Positions 47,226-55,058 of a stretch of DNA of 64,000 nucleotides are shown piece after piece (position 1 is the first letter of the stretch; each line of letters opens with the position of its first letter). A program made the position numbers and the translations under genes. The stretch comes from Aeromicrobium phragmitis (GTDB lineage: Bacteria; Actinomycetota; Actinomycetes; Propionibacteriales; Nocardioidaceae): positions 1 to 64,000 of the forward strand of contig NZ_RDBF01000013.1 in NCBI RefSeq assembly GCF_003674095.1, read 5' to 3'. The notes under the pieces are model-generated. The model searched no databases. It was not told the origin of the DNA and was given only the letters and a program-made list of their open reading frames with translations.

Positions 47226-47681
47226 TTAGGCCCAGGTGAGGGCCGTGCAGCGCCACAGGGGGCCGCGCGGTGCGGTGTCGTCGCGCTCGAGGCGTAAGGC
47301 GATCGCGTGGGAGCGGCCGTCGTGCACCATGCGTCCGGCGATCTCGGCAGCCCCGGCGTGCACCATCGACACGTGCACGGACGCGAGCCGGGCGCGGTGT
47401 CGACTGGCGCGCACGCGGCGGCGGTGGAGATGGTCCTGGAGATGCTCGAAGACGTCGGCGGTCATCCACGGACCGAGTTGACGCACGGGCCGGTGACCGT
47501 GAATGACCTCGGCGACGGCCTGGACGAAGCGGGCCGACCGGTGTCGTAGGTCGCCGCTGTGGTCGCGCTCCACCGGGACAGGCAGGACCGGCGGTGCCGG
47601 CGGAAACGGGAGCGGGATCTGGTCGTCGAGGTGGCGGTGCTCCGGGTGCGGATCGGTCACGAAAGCGGTGGCGGTGAGCAT
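47226..47681 (-). CDS. DUF6459/Rv3235-like protein
   Basis: The 151-residue protein has a variable N-terminus and a conserved C-terminal region (about 50-151) with PVRQLGPWMTADVFEHLQ, RLASVHVSMVHAGAAEIAGRMVHDG, ALRLER and the closing PLWRCTALTWA. This matches small Arg-rich proteins found beside secA in actinobacteria (Rv3235-like). Function is unknown. Its start ATG 47681 shares bases with the stop of the LysM gene, so the two are coupled. Recognition is from pattern memory. Confidence 0.7.
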   Translation of the reverse strand: MLTATAFVTDPHPEHRHLDDQIPLPFPPAPPVLPVPVERDHSGDLRHRSARFVQAVAEVIHGHRPVRQLGPWMTADVFEHLQDHLHRRRVRASRHRARLASVHVSMVHAGAAEIAGRMVHDGRSHAIALRLERDDTAPRGPLWRCTALTWA

Positions 47682-48235
47682 TATCGGTTCGCCTCCGGCG
47701 CGAGCAGAACCTGACCGGGGACGATGTGGTCCGGGTTCGGGCCGATGACGTCGCGGTTGTGTTCGTACCACGCCGTCGTGGCCGCTGCCGCGTCCGCGAC
47801 GTCGTGGCCGGGCGGAAGATGGCGCGAAGCGATCGTCCACAGCGAGTCTCCGGCGACGACCCGATGCTGGACCGCCGGCGACGCCTCGGTGCTGGCAGCG
47901 GTGGCCCCCAGCGGCCGCTCCGGCAGCCGGAGCCCGTCGAGCTCACTCGAGCCCGAGGCCGGGCCGGCGACGAGCCCGCCTGCGACTCCGCCGAGGAGTA
48001 GCGCCAGTGCCCACCGGGGAGCCAGGCGACGTACGAGCCTCACGTCGACGAGGGCGAGGAGCGAGAGCACGGCGCACCACGCCAGGAGCAGTGTGGCGCC
48101 GGTTGCGGCGCCGTAGCTGACCACAGCCTCGAGGTCGCCCTCGCCCGCTAGGCGAAGCCATCGCGGCACCTGAGGTAGCGCGGTGGCCGTGATGGCCGTC
48201 GAGAGCACGGCGACGGCGATGGACCGGTATGTCAT
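47681..48235 (-). CDS. LysM-domain membrane protein
   Basis: The 184-residue protein has two or three hydrophobic spans in the first 95 residues (LLLAWCAVLSLLALVDVRL, ALALLLGGVAGGLVAG) and a C-terminal LysM domain (about 123-180; HRVVAGDSLWTIASRHLP…NRDVIGPNPDHIVPGQVLLAP). LysM binds peptidoglycan, so the domain should lie outside the membrane. It heads an operon with the DUF6459-like gene. ATG 48235 has a GGGGGAAC ribosome site and a good upstream promoter. Confidence 0.88.
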   Translation of the reverse strand: MTYRSIAVAVLSTAITATALPQVPRWLRLAGEGDLEAVVSYGAATGATLLLAWCAVLSLLALVDVRLVRRLAPRWALALLLGGVAGGLVAGPASGSSELDGLRLPERPLGATAASTEASPAVQHRVVAGDSLWTIASRHLPPGHDVADAAAATTAWYEHNRDVIGPNPDHIVPGQVLLAPEANR

Positions 48236-48262
48236 GAGTTCCCCCGTGGGCAGAAGGTGTCG

Positions 48263-48300
48263 TTTGATGCCATTTGATGTCGTTCGGGTCCGCTTGTCAA
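48263..48300 (-). promoter_or_regulatory. Promoter of the LysM gene with TTTGATG direct repeats
   Basis: Minus-strand TTGACA (48295-48300) and TCAAAT (48272-48277) are spaced exactly 17 nt. Two TTTGATG copies (48263-48269 and 48273-48279, + strand), 10 bp apart, overlap the -10 and start region on the same helix face and could bind a regulator. Confidence 0.55.
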
Positions 48301-48333
48301 CCGTCGACGCTCGGGGTTGGGTACCGTGGCGCC

Positions 48334-48825
48334 ATGCGATGGGACCGGCTCTTCGACGATCTCGAGGCCTCAGCCGAGGACGTCGTGCGCGACGAGCGGG
48401 ACGTCCTGGCCGACGACTTGCGAGATGAACTGCTCGCGGAACGATCGTGGGCGGACGGCCTGGCCGGGGCCGTGCTCGTCTCGGTGCACGGTGCGGGCGA
48501 CGTCGAGGGCGCCGTCGCCGGGGTGGCCGAGGAGTTCGTCCACCTCGAGACCGGCCACGAAGACGTCCTCGTGGCCCGGTCGGCCGTGATGGCCGTGAGT
48601 GGTGCCGGCCGCGGATCCGCGCGGAGAAGCCGGGTGGGCTGGGGCGGCGTGTTCCGGGCGGCGCGTGACGACGGCGACCCGGTCAGGGTGCTGCGCCGCG
48701 ACGGTCAGCAGGTGGAGGGAGAGGTGATCGCGGCGGCGGCCGATGCCGTCGTGCTGCGGACGCCTTCGGGCCGGGACGTCACGATTCCGTGGTCCGCGAT
48801 CGCTCTCGTGCGCCGTCGGCGTTGA
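48334..48825 (+). CDS. Conserved actinobacterial protein of unknown function
   Basis: The 163-residue product begins MRWDRLFDDLEASAEDVVRDERDVLADDLRDELLAERSW, a pattern common to small actinobacterial proteins near this locus. Its first 50 residues form an acidic amphipathic helix. Two repeats around 40-80 and 105-160 look like beta-rich small barrels. No enzyme motif is seen. The start is ATG 48334, 6 nt after TACCGT, hence leaderless. Its 3' end overlaps the convergent HTH gene by 47 nt. Confidence 0.75.
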   Translation: MRWDRLFDDLEASAEDVVRDERDVLADDLRDELLAERSWADGLAGAVLVSVHGAGDVEGAVAGVAEEFVHLETGHEDVLVARSAVMAVSGAGRGSARRSRVGWGGVFRAARDDGDPVRVLRRDGQQVEGEVIAAAADAVVLRTPSGRDVTIPWSAIALVRRRR

Positions 48826-49021
48826 GCTGCTCGGCGGTCCGCTCGTACTGCCGGGCGATGAACCGCTCCAGCTCGTCATGCTCGATCCGCCACACCCCGC
48901 GGCCGCCGATCTGAATGCCGCGCAGCTCTCCGGACGTCAGGAGCGCCCGCACCTGGCGGACGCTGACGTTGAGGACCTCGGCGACGTCCGGGATCGACAT
49001 GAACCGCTGCTGCGAGGACAT
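48779..49021 (-). CDS. Excisionase-type helix-turn-helix (HTH_17) DNA-binding protein
   Basis: The 80-residue protein is one HTH_17 winged helix: MSIPDVAEVLNVSVRQVRALLTSGELRGIQIGGRGVWRIEHDELERFIARQ. Many actinobacteria carry this small chromosomal regulator (BldC-like size and fold); no integrase is adjacent, so a phage excisionase role is unlikely. ATG 49021 gives the usual length; an upstream in-frame start at 49060 adds 13 residues. It overlaps the convergent gene's 3' end. Confidence 0.85.
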   Translation of the reverse strand: MSSQQRFMSIPDVAEVLNVSVRQVRALLTSGELRGIQIGGRGVWRIEHDELERFIARQYERTAEQLNADGARERSRTTES

Positions 49022-49112
49022 GTCGGCATTCTCGCACGGCGAGGGGCACGGGTTGTCCACCGTGTGGATAGCGGATCTGGACGATCCCGTCCCGATCCGC
49101 TAGGACTGTCCC

Positions 49113-49748
49113 ATGCGCACTCGGGGTGGTGGTACGGCGGCGAGGAAGGCTCGTCGGTGGCGGTCCGGTCCGTGGCGCTCACCGCGGTTCATGCTCGGCA
49201 TCGCACTCGTTCTCGCGGCGACGGCGCTCGGAGGGTGGCTCGTCGCGGGACTCGCGGACGACGAGCTCTACTGGTCGGTGAGGTCGGGAGTTCGGGCCGG
49301 GGAGCCGGTGCGCGAGGATCAACTTGTCGCTACCCGAGCCCGGCTCGAAGGCCCGGCTGCAGCAGCCGTCCTCGGTGCGGACACCTCGATCGAGCCCGGT
49401 TCGGTATGGGCTTACGATCTCGACGCAGGGGCGATCGTCCCCGACGGCGCCTGGGGGTTCGACGGCGTCGCGGACCACGAGTTGCCGATGGCGGTACGCG
49501 AGGGCGCCATGCCCGGCGATCTCGCCCGCGGTGAGCGCGTCGACGTGTGGGTGGGGCCCGGGCCCCAGGAGGGGGCGACAGGCCAGTCCGCCGAGCGAGT
49601 GCTGGCCGACGTCCAGGTGAAGGGCGTCGACCCGGCACCCACCGGCGGCGCCGCGACCGTCGTCGTCGGACTCGGGGCAGAGCCGCCCTCGGGCACCGCG
49701 GTCGCCGCCATCGGTGCCGGCCACGTCACCGTGGTGCGCCGCTCGTGA
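49113..49748 (+). CDS. SAF-domain (CpaB-like) membrane-anchored protein
   Basis: The 211-residue protein has a basic N-terminus, one membrane helix (about 27-48) and an external SAF domain (about 53-115; WSVRSGVRAGEPVREDQLVATRARL). CpaB-like SAF proteins belong to Flp-type pilus assembly, but here no pilin, secretin or TadA is present. It overlaps the CpaE/MinD-like gene by 4 nt (GTGA), so the two products likely act together. ATG 49113 follows TAGGAC by 6 nt, suggesting a leaderless message. Confidence 0.82.
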   Translation: MRTRGGGTAARKARRWRSGPWRSPRFMLGIALVLAATALGGWLVAGLADDELYWSVRSGVRAGEPVREDQLVATRARLEGPAAAAVLGADTSIEPGSVWAYDLDAGAIVPDGAWGFDGVADHELPMAVREGAMPGDLARGERVDVWVGPGPQEGATGQSAERVLADVQVKGVDPAPTGGAATVVVGLGAEPPSGTAVAAIGAGHVTVVRRS

Positions 49749-50887
49749 TCGCCGTCGCCGTCGCCGCCGGGGGTGCCGGCTGGGAGGCCGGGGTCCTGGA
49801 GGAGATCGAGCGGTCCCCGGTCCTGGCGCTGGCCCGGCGCTGCGTCGACGCCGCCGATCTGCTCGCCTTGCGCGACACCGGTCGTGCTCAGGTCGCCATC
49901 GTGGACCCGCAGCTCGGCGGCCTCGATCTCGACGCCGTCAGCCGGCTTCGGGAAGGCGGAGTCGCCGTCGTCGGGCTCGGTCGCCCCGAACCGGACCTCG
50001 GCATCGTCGCTGCCGTACGCCCCGGTGCCCTCGACGAGCTGGCCCGCGAGGGGCTCCATCGTTCGCCGGAACCGGCGCCGAGTCCGCGGACCGCCTCGCC
50101 GGTTCTGGCTGTCTGGGGCCCGACGGGCGCGCCCGGACGCACGAGCGTCGCGGTGGAGCTCGCAGCGTCCTTCGCACGACACGCCCGGACGGTCCTGGTC
50201 GACGCCGACACTCACGGGGGAGCCGTCGCCCAGGCGCTCGGGCTCCTCGACGAGGTCAGCGGGTTGACGGCGGCGTGTCGCAGCGCGAACGCGGGGCGTC
50301 CCGGCGACGTGGACGCGGCGGTCACGTCGGTCGCTCCCGGGTTCGACGTCCTCACCGGTCTGCCCCGAGCGGAGATGTGGACACAGATCCGTCCGGCGGC
50401 GCTTCACGCTGTGCTCGACCGTATCGCCGCCACCCACGAGCTCGTCGTGCTCGACACCGGTTTCGGCAAGGAGGGCGCCGTGGGTGCCGGGCCGGCTCGG
50501 GACCAAGCCACGATCGCGGCGCTGGAGCGTGCCGACGCCACGGTGGTCGTCGGCCGCGCCGAACCACTCGGGCTCGCGCGGCTGCTGCGAAGTCTCGACG
50601 ACGCAGGTCCGTGGCCCGCTCCGCCGTGGGTCGTCGTCAATCACGCGCGCAGCTCGCTCGGCTGGAGCGACGGCGAGATCGCGGCCATGGTGCGTGAGGT
50701 GAGCGGTCACCAGGTGAGGGCCTTCCTGCCGTCGGACGCGGCGGCTCACGACGCCGCCGTCGTGCACGGGATACCGGTCCGCGAGGCTGTGCCCACCTCG
50801 CCGTGGGTGGCACGCATCGACCGGCTGGCTCGGGAGCTGTGGAGCGACCTCGGTGATAGGGTCGCGAGCATCTCGACCAGGAAGTGA
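49745..50887 (+). CDS. CpaE/MinD-like P-loop ATPase, septum-site family (Rv3660c-like)
   Basis: The 380-residue protein has an N-terminal receiver-like region (about 1-115) and a C-terminal MinD/ParA-type domain (about 120-375). Its P-loop region reads WGPTGAPGRTSVAVELA, a deviant Walker A in which GKGGVGKT is replaced by GAPGRTS; the usual lysines are absent. Later VLVDADTHGG and ELVVLDTGFGK match ParA switch segments. Such proteins are annotated as septum-site-determining (Ssd/Rv3660c) or CpaE. The GTG start overlaps the SAF-domain gene. ATP hydrolysis is doubtful given the altered loop. Confidence 0.85.
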   Translation: MIAVAVAAGGAGWEAGVLEEIERSPVLALARRCVDAADLLALRDTGRAQVAIVDPQLGGLDLDAVSRLREGGVAVVGLGRPEPDLGIVAAVRPGALDELAREGLHRSPEPAPSPRTASPVLAVWGPTGAPGRTSVAVELAASFARHARTVLVDADTHGGAVAQALGLLDEVSGLTAACRSANAGRPGDVDAAVTSVAPGFDVLTGLPRAEMWTQIRPAALHAVLDRIAATHELVVLDTGFGKEGAVGAGPARDQATIAALERADATVVVGRAEPLGLARLLRSLDDAGPWPAPPWVVVNHARSSLGWSDGEIAAMVREVSGHQVRAFLPSDAAAHDAAVVHGIPVREAVPTSPWVARIDRLARELWSDLGDRVASISTRK

Positions 50888-50888
50888 C

Positions 50889-52307
50889 ATGCGACGACTC
50901 AGCCCGCTCGATGCGTTGTTCCTGCAGCGCGACTCTCCTGAGTCCCCCCGTCACATCGCCTCGCTCGTGCTACTCAAGCCCGGTGAGCGTCCGCTCGACT
51001 ACGACACGCTCGTGCAGCTGATCTCCGAGCGGCTCGACCTCGTCCCGCGCTACCGCCAGGTGCCGCGGCCGGTTCCCGGAGCGCTCGGCCTGCCGGTGTG
51101 GGTCGACGACGAGAACTTCGACGTCTCGCTGCATGTGCGGCGATCGACGCTGCCACGTCCGGGCACGATGGAGGCGCTTCACGATCTGGTCGGACGACTC
51201 ATCGCCCGGCGTCTCGATCACGACCGCGCGCTGTGGGAGCTGTACCTCATCGAGGGGCTGGAAGGCGGCCTCACGGCGCTGCTGTTCAAGGCCCATCAGG
51301 CGCTGGTCGACGGCTCGCACACCGTCGACCTCGCTCAAGTCCTCCTGGAGGACTCCGCGGACATCCGCGACCTGCCCCATCAGGAGTGGACGCCGCGAAG
51401 CACGCCGAACGGTGTGGCCCTCGCGCTGGCCTCCGTCCGCGACCAGGTCGTTCATCCGGCGACCATCGTCAGCAACGCCGCCTTCCGGGCCGAGCGCCTG
51501 CTCTCGCGCGTCCCCATGCCGCGGCCCGACCCGTCGCGGATCGGCGCGCTCGATGCGCCGCTGTCGCGGCACCGCCGGTTCGCAACGGCGTCGGCCTCGC
51601 TGGACGATTTGCGGCGGGTGCGCGACGAGCACGGCGGCACGGTCAACGACGTGGTTCTCGCCGCCATCGCCGGGGCTCTGCGCGGCTGGCTGCTGACGCG
51701 GGCCGAGCCGGTCTCCGCGTCCACGAGCTTTCGCGCGATGGTGCCGATGTCGGTGCGGCTCAAGGGTGCCGAGGACGACTCGTTGCCTACCTCGCTCGGC
51801 TCGCGGGTGCGCGGTCACCTGTTGTCGCTGCCGGTGGGGGAGACCAACGCCGTGGTGCGCTTGCACCAGGTGTCGTACGCCCTCAAGGCGCATCGCGAGA
51901 CCGGGGACGCGGTCGCGGCGCAGACGCTGGCCGACCTCCCGGGTTTCGCCACGTCCACGTTCCACGCCGTCGGAGCGCGCGTGGCCGAGAACGAGGCCTC
52001 GCGCGGCTACCAGCTCGTCGTCACCAACGTGCCCGGCCCTCAGGAACCGGTGTTCATGGGCGGGCAGCAGTTGTCGGAGGTCTATCCGGCGATCCCGCTG
52101 ACCGGACGGCGGCCGATCGCGATCGGCATCACGACGTATCAGGGACGGGCCTACTTCGGTATCGTCGCCGATCGCGAAGCGGTGCCGGACGTCGACGTCC
52201 TCGCCCAGTGCGTCGACGAGGCGGTGGAGGAACTCGTCGAGGCCACGAGTCCTCGCCGCCGGGCACCGCGGGGACGTCAACGACCGGAGAAGGGCGGGCA
52301 GCGATGA
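50889..52307 (+). CDS. WS/DGAT-family acyltransferase homologue with altered HHxxxDG motif
   Basis: The 472-residue protein matches wax-ester synthase/diacylglycerol acyltransferases along its length: MRRLSPLDALFLQRD, RALWELYLIEGL (PLW region), GGTVNDVVLAAIAGALRGWL (ND motif) and the C-terminal DUF1298 TNVPGPQEPVFMGGQQL. The active-site motif reads HQALVDG (136-142) instead of HHxxxDG, so the catalytic second histidine is glutamine. It may be inactive, or have another function. ATG 50889 has AGGAAG upstream; TAGGGT (50856) is a possible -10. The stop overlaps the next gene as ATGA. Confidence 0.88.
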   Translation: MRRLSPLDALFLQRDSPESPRHIASLVLLKPGERPLDYDTLVQLISERLDLVPRYRQVPRPVPGALGLPVWVDDENFDVSLHVRRSTLPRPGTMEALHDLVGRLIARRLDHDRALWELYLIEGLEGGLTALLFKAHQALVDGSHTVDLAQVLLEDSADIRDLPHQEWTPRSTPNGVALALASVRDQVVHPATIVSNAAFRAERLLSRVPMPRPDPSRIGALDAPLSRHRRFATASASLDDLRRVRDEHGGTVNDVVLAAIAGALRGWLLTRAEPVSASTSFRAMVPMSVRLKGAEDDSLPTSLGSRVRGHLLSLPVGETNAVVRLHQVSYALKAHRETGDAVAAQTLADLPGFATSTFHAVGARVAENEASRGYQLVVTNVPGPQEPVFMGGQQLSEVYPAIPLTGRRPIAIGITTYQGRAYFGIVADREAVPDVDVLAQCVDEAVEELVEATSPRRRAPRGRQRPEKGGQR

Positions 52308-52594
52308 GGATCTACATCGGCACGGACGCCGACGGACTCGACGCTCTGCGCTCGGGCGAGCTGGAGGCGGCCGCGGTGCTCGCGGAGTCCGAGGACGAGC
52401 AGCACGAGTACGAGGCGATGCTGGCGGCCGCCGAGGACGGACCCGTCGTCGTGGTGGCCGAGATCGACCACGAGGACCAGCCGGTGACCCTGCGCGAGGT
52501 GGTCGCCCTGCACACCGACGTCGACGGCTCGGGCGATCTCGCGTGGTTCGCCCCGTCCGAACTGGAAGCGGTCCTCGACCAGCTGCGTCACTAG
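52304..52594 (+). CDS. DUF6912-like small protein
   Basis: The 96-residue acidic protein starts MRIYIGTDADGLDALRSGELEA and has a central EDEQHEYEAMLAAAEDGPVVVVAEI segment. This resembles a small conserved actinobacterial family (DUF6912), of unknown function. ATG 52304 overlaps the stop of the acyltransferase gene, so it is translationally coupled. The family assignment is from pattern memory. Confidence 0.7.
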   Translation: MRIYIGTDADGLDALRSGELEAAAVLAESEDEQHEYEAMLAAAEDGPVVVVAEIDHEDQPVTLREVVALHTDVDGSGDLAWFAPSELEAVLDQLRH

Positions 52595-52626
52595 AACATC
52601 TGTTCGATCCGTCGTATCGTGGCGGC

Positions 52627-53253
52627 ATGTGGTTTCAGGGGTCGCTGCTGGACGGCGGAACGGACCGGGCCGAGGTCGGCCCGCTCGGAGCGCAGGTCGA
52701 GCGCGTTGAGCTCTCCCGGGGCGCCTGGATCGATCTACGATACGGCTGGCTCCAGGGTGCAGACGCGCTGTTCGAGACGTTGCAGAGCGAGGTGCCCTGG
52801 CGGGCCGAGCGGCGCGAGATGTACGAGCGCGTGGTCGACGTCCCACGTCTGCTCTGCCACTACGGTGCTCACGACCCGTTGCCCGATCCGGCACTCGAGC
52901 GGTGTCGCGATGCTCTCAATGATCACTACGCCGAGGAACTCGGTGAGCCCTTCGTCACCGCCGGCTTGTGCTACTACCGCGACGGCCGGGACTCCGTGGC
53001 GTGGCACGGCGACCGCATCGGCCGTGGCCGCAGCGAGGACACGATGGTCGCCATCCTCTCGCTGGGCGAGCATCGCAAGCTGAGCCTGCGACCGGCCGGA
53101 GGCGGGGAGCAGATCGGTTACACCCTCGGCCACGGCGACCTCATCGTCATGGGCGGCTCGTGCCAGCGCACGTGGGAGCACGCGATCCTCAAGACCGCCA
53201 AGCCCGCCGGTCCGCGCATCAGCGTCCAGTTCCGCCCACGGGGTGTGCTGTGA
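52627..53253 (+). CDS. AlkB-like 2-oxoglutarate/Fe(II) dioxygenase
   Basis: The 208-residue double-stranded beta-helix protein has HxD at H127/D129 (VAWHGDRIG), the distal H185 (TWEHAILKT) and the 2-oxoglutarate-binding arginine in GPRISVQFR (R197). AlkB proteins remove N-alkyl groups from DNA or RNA bases. The substrate-recognition lid is short. ATG 52627 lies 6 nt after TATCGT, suggesting a leaderless transcript. With the AlkX-type glycosylase, mutM and recG it adds to the DNA-repair content of the region. Confidence 0.9.
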   Translation: MWFQGSLLDGGTDRAEVGPLGAQVERVELSRGAWIDLRYGWLQGADALFETLQSEVPWRAERREMYERVVDVPRLLCHYGAHDPLPDPALERCRDALNDHYAEELGEPFVTAGLCYYRDGRDSVAWHGDRIGRGRSEDTMVAILSLGEHRKLSLRPAGGGEQIGYTLGHGDLIVMGGSCQRTWEHAILKTAKPAGPRISVQFRPRGVL

Positions 53254-53254
53254 T

Positions 53255-54676
53255 TCAGTCCTGGATCCGGGCGAACGGCTCGGCCGCTTCGAGTTCGTAA
53301 GCCAGTTCGAGCAGGGTGCGCTCATCACCGTGGTCGGCCGAGAAGTGGATGCCGATCGGGAGGCCCTCGCTGCTCTGGGCGAGCGGCAGGCTGATCGCCG
53401 GACCACCGGCGGCGTTGTTGAGCGGTGTGAAGGAGACGTAGCGCACCAGCCGGTCGAAGATCTCCTTGAAGTCGCCGGCGGGATCGAGGTAGCCGATCTT
53501 GGGTGTCGTGTGCGCGAGGGTGGGGGAACAGACGACGTCGATCCCGTCGGTGAACGCGCGGTGATAGCGCTTCTTGCTGTTCGCGAGCGCGGCGATCGCG
53601 CCGGGTGTACGCCAGGCACCGCGCAGGAACTGCCCGGCCAGACCGCGCGTGAACGGATCGAGGAGGGTCGGGTCGAACGCGGTGCCGAACATCTTGCGGC
53701 CATTGCGCTGGATCGCGAAGGCGAGCAGGCTCCAGTAGTGCGTGAAATGGCCGATGAAGGCCTTGGTGACCGGCATGGGAACGGGGACGACATCGTGACC
53801 GAGATCCGTCAGCAGCTCGACCGTCTCGTGCACCGCTCGGGCGGTATCGGCGTCGAGGGCGTTTCCGGTGATGGGAGTGTCGATGAGGCCGATGCGGAGC
53901 CGCCGCTGTGACGGCCCCTCGACCAGTCCCATGAACGGCAGCTGCGTGGTGGGGCGGAAACGCTCGGCGGCGGCGAGGAAATGGGCGGTGTCGCGGACGG
54001 AACGGGTCACCACCCCGTTCGCGACGAGGTCGACCGGCATCCCTTTGCCCATCTCGGAGGTGACCAGACGGCCGCGCGTCGGCTTGAGGCCGACGAGCCC
54101 GCACGCGGCGGCGGGGATCCGGATGGAGCCGCCGCCGTCGTTCGCGTGCGCGAGTGGGACGGCGCCGGCGGCGACCAGGACCGCCGAACCGCCCGAGGAC
54201 GCGCCGCTGGAGTACTCCGGATTCCAGGGGTTGCGCGTCGGCTCGTCGTCGGCGAACTCGGTGGTGGCGGTCAAGCCGAACGCGGGGAGGGTGCTGGCGC
54301 CGAGGACGTTCACGCCGGTCGCGCAGAACTGTTCGGTGAAAGGTTCGCTCTCCACGGAGGCTCGTCGTGGGGTGGCGTGGGACCCGTGTCGGGTGGGGAT
54401 GCCGGCGAACGCGGTGTTGTTCTTGATGTACGTCGGCACTCCGGCGAAGGGCGCGGTGGGGGACCAGGGCGCGTCGACGGCGCGCTTGAGCGCGCGCTCC
54501 CCGTCATCGAAGGCAATCGGGTTCAGCGCCAAAGCGACGCGCTCGGCGCGGGCCAGTGCCGCTTCGGCCGCCTCGCGGGGGCTGACGTCTCCGGCGGCGA
54601 TGGCGGCGGCGAGCCCGACCGCGTCGAGATCGCCGAGAACGTCGTCGGTCGTGAAAGCGTGGACGCGCGGTGACAT
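53255..54676 (-). CDS. Amidase-signature family amidase
   Basis: The 473-residue protein is of the Ser-cisSer-Lys amidase family: catalytic Lys in PTYIKNNTAF, the Gly/Ser-rich SSGASSGGSAVLVAAGAVPLAHANDGGGSIRIPAA and GLKPTRGR. It hydrolyses an amide; 6-aminohexanoate-cyclic-dimer hydrolase and other members share this pattern, so the substrate is open. The ATG start 54676 is 7 nt after TACGCT (54684-54689), implying a leaderless message. It is convergent with the AlkB-like gene, only one base apart. Confidence 0.88.
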   Translation of the reverse strand: MSPRVHAFTTDDVLGDLDAVGLAAAIAAGDVSPREAAEAALARAERVALALNPIAFDDGERALKRAVDAPWSPTAPFAGVPTYIKNNTAFAGIPTRHGSHATPRRASVESEPFTEQFCATGVNVLGASTLPAFGLTATTEFADDEPTRNPWNPEYSSGASSGGSAVLVAAGAVPLAHANDGGGSIRIPAAACGLVGLKPTRGRLVTSEMGKGMPVDLVANGVVTRSVRDTAHFLAAAERFRPTTQLPFMGLVEGPSQRRLRIGLIDTPITGNALDADTARAVHETVELLTDLGHDVVPVPMPVTKAFIGHFTHYWSLLAFAIQRNGRKMFGTAFDPTLLDPFTRGLAGQFLRGAWRTPGAIAALANSKKRYHRAFTDGIDVVCSPTLAHTTPKIGYLDPAGDFKEIFDRLVRYVSFTPLNNAAGGPAISLPLAQSSEGLPIGIHFSADHGDERTLLELAYELEAAEPFARIQD

Positions 54677-54683
54677 GAGGCCG

Positions 54684-54689
54684 AGCGTA
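54684..54689 (-). promoter_or_regulatory. -10 element of the amidase gene
   Basis: Minus-strand TACGCT ends 7 nt before ATG 54676 and overlaps nothing else; it predicts a leaderless mRNA. Confidence 0.5.
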
Positions 54690-54693
54690 AAGC

Positions 54694-54728
54694 ACGAACG
54701 GCGATCCCGGAGCGGGATCGCCGTTCGT
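54694..54728 (-). terminator. Terminator after rpmB
   Basis: A perfect 15-bp stem (54694-54708 with 54714-54728) with a 5-nt loop lies 14 nt past the rpmB stop on the minus strand, followed by GCTTTACG. It separates rpmB from the amidase gene. Confidence 0.8.
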
Positions 54729-54742
54729 GTCTCACCGATGCG

Positions 54743-54928
54743 TCAGCGGGTGACCTTACCCGCCTTGATGCACCCGGTGCAGGCGTTCAGACGCGTGGGG
54801 GTGCCGTCGACCACGGCGCGCACGCGCTGGATGTTGGGGTCGAAACGACGCTTCGTGCGTCGGTGCGAGTGGGAGACGTTGTGGCCGAAGCCGGGTCCCT
54901 TACCGCACACATCACAGACCGCTGCCAC
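54743..54928 (-). CDS. rpmB: 50S ribosomal protein L28
   Basis: The 61-residue L28 has [28 protein letters not shown] and a C-terminal [13 protein letters not shown]. The two CxxC pairs mark the zinc-binding (C+) form. GTG 54928 gives the standard length and has GGAG 8-9 nt upstream; an in-frame ATG at 54946 would add six residues. A single-gene unit closed by a strong terminator. Confidence 0.95.
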   Translation of the reverse strand: MAAVCDVCGKGPGFGHNVSHSHRRTKRRFDPNIQRVRAVVDGTPTRLNACTGCIKAGKVTR

Positions 54929-55058
54929 AGCGACCACTCCTGACAATCACGTTGTTGTACTCGAATCGGGGTGCCTCGTCGACCTACGCCGACGGACAAC
55001 CTCTCTAGGATAGCCGACGATGCGCGCCGGACGCGAATCGCCCGCTAACCTCATGCCC

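Noticed and set aside
48779..49021. Excisionase-like gene as a sign of an integrated element
   Set aside because: No integrase, att repeats or phage genes are nearby. Such small HTH proteins are common chromosomal genes in actinobacteria.
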